From assembly GCF_000750005.1 (NCBI RefSeq), contig NZ_JPYA01000123.1, forward strand, positions 15,295 to 79,294: a stretch of DNA of 64,000 nt, written 5' to 3'. The translations under genes and the position numbers were made by a program. Below the pieces are notes generated by a model that ran no database searches, had not been told where the DNA came from, and was given only the letters and a program-made list of their open reading frames with translations. Shown here piece by piece: positions 18,648 through 26,736 of the stretch (position 1 is its first letter; every line of letters begins with the position of its first letter). The stretch is from Geobacillus icigianus. Its GTDB lineage: Bacteria; Bacillota; Bacilli; Bacillales; Anoxybacillaceae.

Positions 18648-18678
18648 GGGCGGACCGATGGCGTCCCGTCCTTTTTTG
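18648..18678 (+). terminator. Terminator after topB
   Basis: GGGCGGAC pairs imperfectly with GTCCCGTCC around a short loop, followed by TTTTTT (18672-18677). Confidence 0.55.
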
Positions 18679-18855
18679 CCGGTTCCCCCGTTTGCGTCTC
18701 TTGAATCCGTTCCATCAGCCGCTCCGGCTCGCTTGGCGCGGCGGCCTCCTTTTTCATAAAGGATACACCGAATCGGATCAGATGGAAATGATTTTGTTTT
18801 TAAACAATAATAATATTATGTAAACTAAAATTCCGGTCTTCTCTCTGAAGGCTAG

Positions 18856-19014
18856 TCAATGGTCGGGCGGCCGGCGGCAAGCGGCGATGCGAGCTGGGCG
18901 GTCGGGATAGTCGGTAAAGATCCCGTCCACGCCCATGGCGCATAGGCGCGCCAGATCGTGCGGGGCCGTTTTTTCGTTCATCGGACAGCGAGGACGAGCC
19001 AATACGTTCAACGT
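18856..19014 (-). pseudogene. 3' relic of a glycerophosphodiester phosphodiesterase gene
   Basis: On the minus strand, 52 codons end at TGA 18856-18858. They contain NEKTAPHDLARLCAMGVDG followed by IFTDYPDRPARIAAC, the characteristic C-terminus of GlpQ/UgpQ-type phosphodiesterases (hydrolysis of glycerophosphodiesters). An in-frame stop lies at 19015-19017, and the residues before NEKTA do not match the family, so only the tail survives. The surrounding 18.68-19.13 kb has no intact gene; 18790-18830 is AT-rich. It looks like gene decay. Confidence 0.65.
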
Positions 19015-19130
19015 CTAGTTTAGCAAACTCCACATCTTTTTCAAATATAAACAGCGCCGCAAAAAAAAGCGTAGTCGGCAGGACTTTGGCGAATGGCGGC
19101 GAATGCAAAAAGGGAAAGGGGAGAGCGACA

Positions 19131-19616
19131 ATGAAAACAGCCGATTTATGCGATCAATTTTTAGACGAGCTGCAAGTATGCGAGGTGCCGTTCCAATCAT
19201 ATGGGGGAAAACAGATGTTTTCCGGACCGATTGCGACAGTTGACGTGTTGGAGGACAACGTGCTTGTCCGCGAAGCGCTCGAGACCGTTCCAGCGGGGAC
19301 GGTGTTGGTTGTCGACGGAAAAGGGTCGCGCCGCGTTGCGTTATTCGGCGACCGATTGGCGCAAATTGCCTGCGAGAGAGGGCTCGCTGGCGTCATCATC
19401 CACGGCTGCATCCGCGATTCCGCAGAAATCGGTGCGATGCCGATCGGCGTCATGGCCATTGGCACGTGCCCGGTCAAAAGCCGAAAAGAAGGAAAAGGCG
19501 CCCGCGACGTTGCGCTCGAGTTTGGCGGCGTCCGTTGGGAACCGGGAGCGTACGTCTACGCCGATGCGGATGGCATCGTCGTGGCCCGCGCCGATTTGTC
19601 GGCAAAAAACGGTTGA
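19131..19616 (+). CDS. RraA-family protein (HMG/oxaloacetate aldolase-like)
   Basis: 161 residues of the RraA/MenG-like fold: in other organisms a regulator of RNase E, or a divalent-metal 4-hydroxy-4-methyl-2-oxoglutarate aldolase. Visible signatures are TADLCDQFLDELQV, FSGPIATV, GTVLVVDGKGSRRVALFGD, and the G-x-R-D motif as HGCIRDSAEIG, plus YADADGIVVA at the C-terminus. This R-x20-D-like set supports metal binding. RNase E is absent from Bacilli, so an aldolase/decarboxylase-like role is more likely. Start ATG 19131 follows AAAGGGGAGAG. Its stop overlaps the promoter of the cobalamin riboswitch. Confidence 0.85.
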   Translation: MKTADLCDQFLDELQVCEVPFQSYGGKQMFSGPIATVDVLEDNVLVREALETVPAGTVLVVDGKGSRRVALFGDRLAQIACERGLAGVIIHGCIRDSAEIGAMPIGVMAIGTCPVKSRKEGKGARDVALEFGGVRWEPGAYVYADADGIVVARADLSAKNG

Positions 19617-19642
19617 CGGTAGCGTTTTGCTTGTACTACGAT
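19613..19642 (+). promoter_or_regulatory. Promoter of the cobalamin operon
   Basis: TTGACG (19613-19618), an 18-bp spacer and TACGAT (19637-19642) lie directly before the riboswitch. The -10 is imperfect. Confidence 0.4.
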
Positions 19643-19689
19643 GGAGACAGATGCTTGTTCCATGACAGTGTAGATATGGTGAAGAACCC

Positions 19690-19855
19690 ACAAGGTGCCT
19701 GAGCTCGTCAAACCGGCTCGGGTGAAAAAGGGAAGTCCGGTGAAAATCCGGCACGGTGCCCGCCACTGTGATGGGGAGCGTTGCGGCAACAAGTCACTGA
19801 AGAGAACTTCGGGAAGGCGCCGCAAGCGATGATCCTAAGTCAGGAGACCTGCCTT
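19690..19855 (+). promoter_or_regulatory. Cobalamin (B12) riboswitch
   Basis: AGGTGCCTGAGC opens the element. GGGAAGTCCGGTGAAAATCC and GCCCGCCACTGTGATGGGG form the conserved core. The B12 box TAAGTCAGGAGACCTGCC lies at 19836-19853. Coenzyme B12 binding is expected to repress the downstream cobalt-uptake and corrin-synthesis operon, through the terminator at 19963-19989. The 441-bp gap from 19616 to 20057 is wholly accounted for by promoter, riboswitch and expression platform. Confidence 0.95.
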
Positions 19856-19962
19856 GTTTGGGTCGGACGGATGCCTACGGGACTATAGGCAGACGTGCGG
19901 GAGAATGAGGGCTGCATAAGGCCTGTTTGGGTCGTTTAAGACTTTTTTGTATACATTTTTCT

Positions 19963-19989
19963 GCACCTCTGCTGTAGAGGTGCTTTTTC
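19963..19989 (+). terminator. Riboswitch-controlled terminator
   Basis: GCACCTCT (19963-19970) pairs with AGAGGTGC (19975-19982), followed by TTTTTCTTTT. It lies between the aptamer and the first operon gene. Confidence 0.85.
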
Positions 19990-20056
19990 TTTTGCCTGAA
20001 ACCTGCTCGTCTGTCTGCATCTGAATTCTATCATTCTAGCCAAAAGGGGGGATTCG

Positions 20057-20461
20057 ATGGCGACGTGGGATTTGCGGGGAATGAGGCATCATTTGTTCAT
20101 TTGCAACGGCGGGACGTGCCTCCGTCATGGCGGGGAGGAAGTGACGCTGGCGGTGCGCGAAGAGATCGCCCGTCTTGGTTTGGACGATCTTGTTCATACG
20201 ACACGAACGCGCTGCAACGGCCGCTGCCAGGATGCATGCGTGATGATCGTCTATCCGGAGGGCGTCTGGTACCGAGAAATGACGCCGGAAAAAGCGCGGG
20301 AGGTGGTGCGCATCCATCTTTGTGAAGGGGCGCCGATTCGCGAATGGGCGACGTATGAGTTTGATGAGGAGGCAGGATGCAAATGGGCGCCAGCAGGGGA
20401 AAGCGAGGCGCCGGTTGGGAAGCGGAAAACGGCCAATGAACCGAAGGAGGCGAATCGATAA
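20057..20461 (+). CDS. Thioredoxin-like (2Fe-2S) ferredoxin, first gene of the cobalamin operon
   Basis: 134 residues. [13 protein letters not shown] and [17 protein letters not shown] supply the Cys set typical of thioredoxin-fold 2Fe-2S ferredoxins. It is preceded by AAAGGGGGG and followed by cbiM, whose ATG overlaps the stop by one base. Its position at the head of the operon recalls cbiW of Bacillus megaterium; equivalence is inferred, not shown. It could supply electrons for the iron-sulfur CbiH60 or for cobalt reduction before adenosylation. The last 35 residues are Glu/Lys-rich and probably disordered. Confidence 0.85.
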   Translation: MATWDLRGMRHHLFICNGGTCLRHGGEEVTLAVREEIARLGLDDLVHTTRTRCNGRCQDACVMIVYPEGVWYREMTPEKAREVVRIHLCEGAPIREWATYEFDEEAGCKWAPAGESEAPVGKRKTANEPKEANR

Positions 20462-21204
20462 TGATGCGAACAAGCCGTTGGGTTGTCATCGCAGCGCTAT
20501 TGACAAGTTACTTCTTCTTGACGAATGAACAAGACGCGTACGCCATGCACATTATGGAAGGATTTTTGCCAGCGAAATGGGCGCTGTTTTGGTGGGGATT
20601 GTTTCTCCCATTTTTCTTGGTTGGTTTACGTCGTCTCGTCCGCACGCTGAAAGAGCATCCGGAGCAAAAGCTGCTCATGGCCTTGGCCGGGGCGTTTACG
20701 TTCGTGTTGTCGGCGCTGAAAATTCCGTCCGTCACCGGCAGCAGTTCCCACCCGACCGGCATCGGCTTCGGAGCCGCGTTGTTTGGGCCGTGGGTGATGG
20801 TTGTCATCGGCACGCTAGTTCTTCTGTTCCAAGCGTTGCTGCTTGCTCATGGCGGATTGACGACATTGGGGGCGAACGCTTTGTCGATGGCGGTCGTTGG
20901 GCCGCTGGTTGCGTTTAGTGTGTATCAGCTGCACCGACGCGGTCTTGTTTCACATCGGGTGGCGCTATTTTTAGCTGCCTGTTTGTCAGATTTGGCGACC
21001 TATGTCACTACATCCGTTCAATTGGCAGTCGCGTTTCCAGCGCCGGATGGCGGCGTGCTCGCTTCGTTTTTAAAATTTGCCGGCATTTTTGCCATCACTC
21101 AAGTGCCGCTGGCGGTGACGGAAGGTATTTTGACGGTGATGGTCTGGAACTGGCTCGCTTCATACCAAGCTTCTCCGCTATTTGAACGGGAAAAGGGGGC
21201 GTGA
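20461..21204 (+). CDS. cbiM: Cobalt ECF transporter S component CbiM
   Basis: Substrate-binding membrane component of the CbiMNQO cobalt importer. 247 residues. The N-terminal export segment (residues 1-28, ending QDAYA) would be removed to expose MHIMEGFLP, whose N-terminal Met-His binds the metal in this family. [18 protein letters not shown] and [21 protein letters not shown] are strong family motifs. Six or so membrane segments. The AAGGAGG site lies eight bases before the ATG. Controlled by the upstream B12 riboswitch. Confidence 0.95.
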   Translation: MMRTSRWVVIAALLTSYFFLTNEQDAYAMHIMEGFLPAKWALFWWGLFLPFFLVGLRRLVRTLKEHPEQKLLMALAGAFTFVLSALKIPSVTGSSSHPTGIGFGAALFGPWVMVVIGTLVLLFQALLLAHGGLTTLGANALSMAVVGPLVAFSVYQLHRRGLVSHRVALFLAACLSDLATYVTTSVQLAVAFPAPDGGVLASFLKFAGIFAITQVPLAVTEGILTVMVWNWLASYQASPLFEREKGA

Positions 21205-21208
21205 TTCG

Positions 21209-21502
21209 ATGAAGAAAAACCGGTGGTTGTTCGCTTTCGCCTTGGTGTTGATCCTTCTTCCGCTTTGGTGGGCGCGCGGCTCGGAATTTGGCGGCACCGA
21301 TGACCAGGCGGAACGGGCGATTCAAACGCTCGCTCCGCATTACCGGCCGTGGTTTGAATCGATTTTCACCCCGCCGGGCGGCGAAGTGGAAACGCTGCTG
21401 TTTTCGCTGCAAGCCGCCCTTGGCGCCGGCGTCATCGGCTACGTGATCGGCCTGTATAAAGGGCGGTCGGAACGGAAGAACGGGCATGATTCGCGAGTTT
21501 GA
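21209..21502 (+). CDS. cbiN: Cobalt transport protein CbiN
   Basis: Small auxiliary component that stabilises substrate loading of CbiM. 97 residues with two membrane segments (about 5-22 and 68-86) joined by an extracytoplasmic loop holding EFGGTDDQAE and FTPPGGEVE, both typical of CbiN. ATG 21209 follows AAAAGGGGGCGTG. The 3' end overlaps cbiQ by 17 bases. Confidence 0.93.
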   Translation: MKKNRWLFAFALVLILLPLWWARGSEFGGTDDQAERAIQTLAPHYRPWFESIFTPPGGEVETLLFSLQAALGAGVIGYVIGLYKGRSERKNGHDSRV

Positions 21503-22214
21503 TCGGTTCGCCTACGACAATCGGCTGCGAACGTGGCGAGCGGAATGGAAGCTGGCGATGGCGCTGATTTTGTTGGTGCTTGGGATGATAAGCAGCTGGC
21601 GCGAACAGCTGCTCATTATGGCGGGGATGACGTATTGGATCATCGGTCGCGCCGGTGTACCGCTTTCGCTGTATGGAAAAGCAATGGCCGCCGCTTCAGT
21701 TTTTTTAGGAGTCAGCTTATTGACCATGGTCATTTCTATTTCCCTTCCCTTTCATTTGTCTATTTCCTATAGCCAGCTGCGGCCGGCCGCTGAATTGGCC
21801 GTGCGCTCGTTGGCGGCGTGGTCTTGTTTGTTTTTCCTTTTGATCACTACGCCGGCGCCGGAATGGTTTGCCGTCCTGCGGCGTTGCCGTCTTCCGGCGG
21901 CGGTTATTGAGCTTTGTTTTTTGATGTACCGCTTCATCTTTTTGCTTGAGCAGGCGGCGGCTGAGCTGTGGCTGGCGTTGCGCGCCCGCAACGGGGGAAC
22001 ACATTGGCGGCATGGGGGGATGCTCATGTACCAATTGTGGCTGAAGGCCGGGCAATCGTACGAAGCGCTCGGGCGTGCGCTTACCGCTCGCGGAGGAATC
22101 GACTCGTTTGTCTATCGGCATCAGCCGTTGGACACAAAACCACATAGCATTGATATGGCGGCCGGCGCCGCGTTAATCGGGCTGCTGCTCGGCATGGTTT
22201 GGTGGAAAGGGTGA
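21486..22214 (+). CDS. cbiQ: Cobalt ECF transporter T component CbiQ
   Basis: Membrane scaffold coupling CbiO ATPases to CbiM. 242 residues with several hydrophobic helices in the first 130 residues. The cytoplasmic coupling motifs ALRARNGG and ALGRALTARGG match the two A-R-G-type motifs of T components. N-terminal FDRFAYDNRLRTW is typical of CbiQ. It overlaps both cbiN and cbiO, indicating translational coupling. Confidence 0.94.
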   Translation: MIREFDRFAYDNRLRTWRAEWKLAMALILLVLGMISSWREQLLIMAGMTYWIIGRAGVPLSLYGKAMAAASVFLGVSLLTMVISISLPFHLSISYSQLRPAAELAVRSLAAWSCLFFLLITTPAPEWFAVLRRCRLPAAVIELCFLMYRFIFLLEQAAAELWLALRARNGGTHWRHGGMLMYQLWLKAGQSYEALGRALTARGGIDSFVYRHQPLDTKPHSIDMAAGAALIGLLLGMVWWKG

Positions 22215-23035
22215 AAAAGGTGCTGCTACGGATGGAACAAGTGCGCTATGCTTACGATTCCTCGCGCGATGTGCTCAACGGGGTTGATTGGGAAATTCCA
22301 GCAGGAAAAAAATGCGCGCTCATCGGCGCAAACGGCTGCGGCAAAACGACGCTGTTTCTTCATCTGAACGGATTGCTGCGGGCACGGTCGGGCGCGCTGT
22401 ATTGGAAAGGGAGCAACATGTATGAGCGCGGGGCCGATTGGCGGCGCTGGCGGCGTGAAGTCAGCCTCGTTTTTCAAAATCCGGAACATCAGCTGATTGC
22501 GCCGCTCGTGCGCGATGAATTGGCGATTAGCCTCGCTCACGCTGGGTTCAATGAAGAACAGATGAGAACCGCTTTGTCGGCGCTTGTTGATGAATACGGA
22601 CTCGGTGATTGGCTCGATCGCCCGACCCACCAGCTCAGCCTTGGACAGAAAAAGTGGCTGACGCTTTGTTCGGCGATGGCGACAAAGCCGGACTTGCTTG
22701 TGTTGGATGAACCGACGGCGTATTTGGACCAGCATCAAACGAAACAGTTTTTGCGGCAAATCGATGTCATTCATCAAAAGGGAACGACCGTCCTTATCGC
22801 CACACATGACATGGATTTCGTCTGGCAATGGGCCGATTGGGTCGCCGTCATGCACGGAGGCCGGATTGTCAAGCAAGGACCGCCGGAAGACGTTTTTGCC
22901 GATCGCCGCCAGCTGCTCGCGGTCCGTTTGGATGTGCCGCTGTTTGTTCGGTTCTGGAAGGAGTGGGGGCCGAAGGGAGTTTCGATGCCGCGGCCATGGC
23001 CAGAAGAACAAGGAGGGGAAACGCATGGGAGGTAA
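22199..23035 (+). CDS. cbiO: Cobalt ECF transporter ATP-binding protein CbiO
   Basis: ATPase that drives cobalt uptake. Up to 278 residues. Walker A is GANGCGKTT, the Q-loop is VFQNPEHQL, the signature is LSLGQKKWL, Walker B is LLVLDEPTAYLD and the switch His lies in IATHDMDF. The exact start is unclear: TTG 22199, GTG 22202, GTG 22211 or ATG 22232 are in frame inside or just after the cbiQ end. It overlaps cbiH60 by 11 bases. Confidence 0.94.
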   Translation: MVERVKKVLLRMEQVRYAYDSSRDVLNGVDWEIPAGKKCALIGANGCGKTTLFLHLNGLLRARSGALYWKGSNMYERGADWRRWRREVSLVFQNPEHQLIAPLVRDELAISLAHAGFNEEQMRTALSALVDEYGLGDWLDRPTHQLSLGQKKWLTLCSAMATKPDLLVLDEPTAYLDQHQTKQFLRQIDVIHQKGTTVLIATHDMDFVWQWADWVAVMHGGRIVKQGPPEDVFADRRQLLAVRLDVPLFVRFWKEWGPKGVSMPRPWPEEQGGETHGR

Positions 23036-24758
23036 GTTGTTGATCGTCGGCTTCGGACCCGGCAGTGTTGACCATATGACGAAGCGGGCCCGCGAAGCCA
23101 TTGAAGAAAGCGACGTCATCATTGGCTACAAAACATACATTGAGCTGGTGCGCGATTTGATCGCCGGAAAGGAAATCATCAGCACTGGCATGACCGAAGA
23201 AGTAAGCCGCGCCCAAGCGGCGGTGAAATGGGCGGAGCGCGGCAAAACGGTCGCCGTCATTTCCAGCGGCGACGCCGGGCTGTACGGCATGGCCGGGCTC
23301 GTCTACGAAGTGTTGATTGAAAAAGGCTGGACGAAAGACGATCCGATTGAAGTGGAAGTCATTCCGGGCATTTCCGCCATTCACTCGTGCGCCGCTTTGC
23401 TTGGGGCGCCGATTATGCACGATGCGTGCACGATCAGCTTGAGCGACCATTTGACGCCGTGGGAGCTGATTGAAAAGCGGCTCGAAGCCGCGGCGGCGGC
23501 CGATTTTGTCATCGCGCTTTACAACCCGAAAAGCGGGCGGCGCACGCGGCAAATTGTGGAAGCGCAGCGCATTCTGCTTCGCCACCGGTCGCCCGAGACG
23601 CCAGTCGGACTAGTGAAAAGCGCGTACCGCGAACGCCAGCAGATCGTCCTCACCGACTTAGCCCATATGCTTGATCATGAAATCGGCATGTTGACGACGG
23701 TCATTATCGGCAATTCAACGACGTTTGTTCACGATGGGCTCATGATCACGCCGCGCGGCTATCAGCGCAAATATCATTTGACCGCGGCCGTCCAGCCGCT
23801 CAAACCGCATGAGCGGCTGCGCAAAGAAGCGGAGCCGTGGGCGCTCGAACAGACGAAGCCGTTGAACGGTGGCCCCGTTCTTGAACCCACCAGCGAGCCA
23901 GAGACTGAGCGACCCCGTGTTTCTCTGCCATCCGCGTCTCTACCTCTCTCTGCTTCGAGCGCCCCTCTGCCGGCAGCGGCCCGACAGGCGAAGGAGTCGG
24001 GTTCGGCCATACCGCCTGTGCAAACGGAAGGAAACCGTCCCATGGCGGCGAAAGAAGTTGCCGAAGACGCGCTCGCTGCCTTAACCCACCGGTCTATGCG
24101 CCCAGTCCCGGTGCTGTTCGAGGCGGCCGTCAGTCCGGGCGTGGCCAATAAACAATTCACTCCGGAACAGCTTATCGTGCTCGCGGAAGTAGTCGGGCCG
24201 GATGGAAAGATGACTTACACTCCGGACCATTATATGAAAATTGAACGGTTAACAGAGGATCCGGCTGGGCTGACGGCCCGTCTTGTGGCCGCCGGACTGA
24301 CAGTGATGCCGGTCGGCGAAGTGCTGACCGTGAAGGCATGCGACTTTTGTGACGGGGAGAAAAAAGACGCCATTCCATACGCCGAGGAATTGGCGCGGCG
24401 ATTGGGCGGGATGACGCTGCCGAAAGAGTTGAAGCTCGGCGTCAACGGCTGCGGGATGGCGTGCTACGGCGCGGTGCGCGAAGACATCGGCATCGTGTAT
24501 CGGAAAGGAAAATTTGATTTGTTTTTAGGAGGAAAGACGGTCGGCCGCAACGCTCACCCTGGCCAGCTTGTCGCCGAGGGCATTCCAAAAGAAGAAATCA
24601 TTACCGTCATTGCTGATATTATTGAATACTATAAAGAACACGGTCATCCGAACGAACGGTTTCATAAGTTTTTCGCCCGCGTCAAGCAAATCGGCCCGTT
24701 TCGTCACGAAGAAGCAACGGCTGCCGCTGCTGTGGAAACGGCCGCCTGCGGCGACTGA
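23025..24758 (+). CDS. cbiH60: Precorrin-3B/cobalt-factor III C17-methyltransferase with Fe-S domain (CbiH60)
   Basis: Methylates C17 and contracts the ring in anaerobic corrin synthesis. 577 residues. The first 245 are a CbiH SAM-methyltransferase: LLIVGFGPGSVDHMT, SSGDAGLYGMAG and VEVIPGISAIHS. A Pro/Ser/Glu-rich linker (about 270-340) leads to a C-terminal nitrite/sulfite-reductase-like half domain, with Cys439-x2-Cys442 (ACDFCDG) and Cys476-x3-Cys480 (NGCGMACYG), a likely [4Fe-4S] site. This two-domain form is known from Bacillus megaterium. ATG 23025 follows AAGGAGGGG. The codon choice of the linker is looser than around it. Confidence 0.95.
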   Translation: MGGKLLIVGFGPGSVDHMTKRAREAIEESDVIIGYKTYIELVRDLIAGKEIISTGMTEEVSRAQAAVKWAERGKTVAVISSGDAGLYGMAGLVYEVLIEKGWTKDDPIEVEVIPGISAIHSCAALLGAPIMHDACTISLSDHLTPWELIEKRLEAAAAADFVIALYNPKSGRRTRQIVEAQRILLRHRSPETPVGLVKSAYRERQQIVLTDLAHMLDHEIGMLTTVIIGNSTTFVHDGLMITPRGYQRKYHLTAAVQPLKPHERLRKEAEPWALEQTKPLNGGPVLEPTSEPETERPRVSLPSASLPLSASSAPLPAAARQAKESGSAIPPVQTEGNRPMAAKEVAEDALAALTHRSMRPVPVLFEAAVSPGVANKQFTPEQLIVLAEVVGPDGKMTYTPDHYMKIERLTEDPAGLTARLVAAGLTVMPVGEVLTVKACDFCDGEKKDAIPYAEELARRLGGMTLPKELKLGVNGCGMACYGAVREDIGIVYRKGKFDLFLGGKTVGRNAHPGQLVAEGIPKEEIITVIADIIEYYKEHGHPNERFHKFFARVKQIGPFRHEEATAAAAVETAACGD

Positions 24759-24817
24759 CAACCGCAAGCCGTTTCCGACGGCGGCGGAAACAGCGGCCGG
24801 CTTCATTGCCGCTTGCG

Positions 24818-24891
24818 TTAGAAGGTCGGTGAAAAACCGCAGAAATGATCCCAAAAAGCGGTTGCGCGAGTGAATCACCGTCCTTCTAGAA
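24818..24891. repeat. Dispersed inverted-repeat element, copy C (short)
   Basis: TTAGAAGGTCGGTGA (24818-24832) is the near-perfect inverse of TCACCGTCCTTCTAGAA (24875-24891). The inner stem is AACCGC/GCGGTT. It lies in the 173-bp gap between cbiH60 and cbiX, inside the cobalamin operon. The ends match those of copies A (10774-10930) and B (50819-50954). Confidence 0.65.
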
Positions 24892-24931
24892 GGCAAGAGG
24901 CGAGCCAATACATGAAGAAGGAGAGAAAACG

Positions 24932-25765
24932 ATGAAAGCCATTTTATTTGTCGGCCATGGAAGCCGCGATCCGGAGGGAAACGAACAAGTGGTGCAGTTT
25001 GTTGAGCGGCTGCGGCCGCGCCTTGCTGCTTCCTTTCATGTCGAAACGTGCTTCCTTGAATTTGGCCGTCCGTCGATCGGCGAAGGAATCGAACGGTGCG
25101 CGGCGGCCGGGGCGACGGACGTCGCGGTCATTCCGCTCATTTTATTGCCGGCTGGGCATTCGAAGCTCCATATTCCAGCGGAAATCGACGAAGCGAAAGC
25201 GCGCTATCCGCATATCACGTTTCGCTACGGCCGCCCCATCGGCATTCATGAGCAGACGTTTGCCATTTTGCGCGACCGGCTGCAGGAAATCGGCGAGCGT
25301 CCGGAACAGCCGGGCGACGGAACGGCGGTCATTTTGCTCGGCCGCGGCGGCAGCGATCCAGACGCGAACAGCGATTTATACAAAATCGCCCGCTTGTTTT
25401 GGGAACAGACCGATTATTCGCTCGTTGAGCCGGCGTTTATGGGCGTGACCACCCCGTCGCTCGATGATGCCGTTCACCGCTGTTTGGCGCTTGGGGCGAA
25501 ACGGATCGTCATCTTGCCGTATTTTTTGTTCACCGGCGTGCTCATCAAGCGGCTTGAGCGGCAAGTGGCGCAATACCAAGCTGAGCACTCGCATCTCTCA
25601 TTTGCGCTTGCCGGCTATTTCGGCTTTCATCCGAAGCTGGCTGACATTGTGCTCGACCGGCTCGAGGAGGCGCTCGGGCAAACAGCGGCGATGAACTGTG
25701 ATGTCTGCCAATACCGAATTCACGCCGCCCATCACCATCACCACCATCATCACCATCATCATTGA
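24932..25765 (+). CDS. cbiX: Sirohydrochlorin cobaltochelatase CbiX with poly-His tail
   Basis: Inserts Co2+ into sirohydrochlorin, the first committed step of the anaerobic pathway. 277 residues with two CbiX/CbiK-type half domains: HGSRDPEGNEQV with the active His, then LLPAGHSKLHIPAEI with a second His, and ILLGRGGSDPDANSD in the second half. The tail has MNCDVCQY (Cys-x2-Cys, possible Fe-S ligand) and 11 consecutive His, probably for cobalt storage or delivery. Poly-His tails are known in this family. Start ATG follows AGAAGGAGAG. Confidence 0.95.
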   Translation: MKAILFVGHGSRDPEGNEQVVQFVERLRPRLAASFHVETCFLEFGRPSIGEGIERCAAAGATDVAVIPLILLPAGHSKLHIPAEIDEAKARYPHITFRYGRPIGIHEQTFAILRDRLQEIGERPEQPGDGTAVILLGRGGSDPDANSDLYKIARLFWEQTDYSLVEPAFMGVTTPSLDDAVHRCLALGAKRIVILPYFLFTGVLIKRLERQVAQYQAEHSHLSFALAGYFGFHPKLADIVLDRLEEALGQTAAMNCDVCQYRIHAAHHHHHHHHHHH

Positions 25766-25777
25766 AAGGGGGAAGCA

Positions 25778-26557
25778 GTGATGATTTTGTTGTTGGCTGG
25801 AACAAGCGATGCCCGCGAATTAGCGGTGATGATTCAGCACGCCGGATATGACGTGACGGCGACCGTCGTCACCGATCACGCTGCGGAACAGTTGCGAGCC
25901 GCGGGCATTCGAACGTACGTCGGGCGGCTGGACGCCTTTCAGCTGGCCGAACTCGCCAAAGCGGAAGGGGCGAAGGTGATTGTCGACGCGAGCCATCCGT
26001 TTGCCGAAGAGGCGTCGAAAAACGCCATGCAGGCGGCAGCGGAGATGGATTTGCCGTACATCCGCTATGAGCGGCGCGAGACAGCGATTGCCTCGGAGCG
26101 GGTGACATTTGTCGACAGCTATGAAGAAGCGGCGGACTTGGCGGCGGAAAAGGGCGGCGTCGTCATGCTCACCACCGGCAGCAAAACGCTTGACATTTTC
26201 GCCACTAGGCTCATCGGCCGCCCGAACGTCAAGGTGATCGCGCGAATGCTGCCGCGCAAAGACAATCTTGATAAATGCGAGCGGCTCGGTTTTTCCCAAG
26301 AGCAGATCGTCATGATGCAAGGGCCGTTCACCAAAGAGCTCGACCGGGCGCTGTACCGCCATTTTGGCGTCACGGTCGTGGTGACGAAAGAAAGCGGCAA
26401 AGTCGGGTTTGTCGATGAGAAAATCGCCGCCGCCGAGGAGCTCGGCATCGATGTCATCGTCATCCGCCGTCCGCGCTTGGCGTACGGCATTGTGCATCAC
26501 GAGTTTGCCGGCGTGCTGGCGGCATTGAAAGAGCGCGTTCCGCTCCCCGCGGGCTGA
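25778..26557 (+). CDS. cbiJ: Cobalt-precorrin-6A reductase
   Basis: NAD(P)H-dependent reductase of the corrin macrocycle. 259 residues. The N-terminal LLLAGTSDARELA is the nucleotide-binding G-T-x-[DE] motif of CbiJ/CobK; VIVDASHPFAEEASKNA, YIRYERRE and VTKESGKVGFVDEKI are further family motifs. GTG 25778 or ATG 25781 may be the start; spacing from AGGGGG favours ATG 25781. Follows cbiX by 12 bp. Confidence 0.93.
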   Translation: MMILLLAGTSDARELAVMIQHAGYDVTATVVTDHAAEQLRAAGIRTYVGRLDAFQLAELAKAEGAKVIVDASHPFAEEASKNAMQAAAEMDLPYIRYERRETAIASERVTFVDSYEEAADLAAEKGGVVMLTTGSKTLDIFATRLIGRPNVKVIARMLPRKDNLDKCERLGFSQEQIVMMQGPFTKELDRALYRHFGVTVVVTKESGKVGFVDEKIAAAEELGIDVIVIRRPRLAYGIVHHEFAGVLAALKERVPLPAG

Positions 26558-26736
26558 GGCGCGCCGCCCAAACGTCCCGCGCGGCGGCAAACGATTGCCG
26601 CCCGCGCGCTTGTCTTCATTTCCTTCGTTTCTGCAGCGACAGGAAGCGGTTCGGCCTTCATTCTCTTCTTCGCCGCGGCGGGGAAAAGAGACGGAACGCA
26701 CGTGTGGATATGGAAAAAGGAAAGGAGCGAGTGAGC
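26557..26736 (+). other. Intra-operon gap with strong GC hairpin
   Basis: The 180 bp between cbiJ and cbiC contain CGCGGCGGCAA near 26580 facing TTGCCGCCCGCGCG near 26595, a long GC-rich hairpin without a proper T run. It may stabilise or process the operon mRNA, or partly terminate transcription. No gene is seen. Confidence 0.5.

Noticed and set aside
22226..23122. 298-codon minus-strand frame opposite cbiO
   Set aside because: cbiO has all ABC motifs; the reverse frame is compositional.
25720..25765. Poly-His run suspected to be a cloning tag
   Set aside because: Mixed CAT/CAC codons, 11 residues, and the CbiX family naturally carries such tails.
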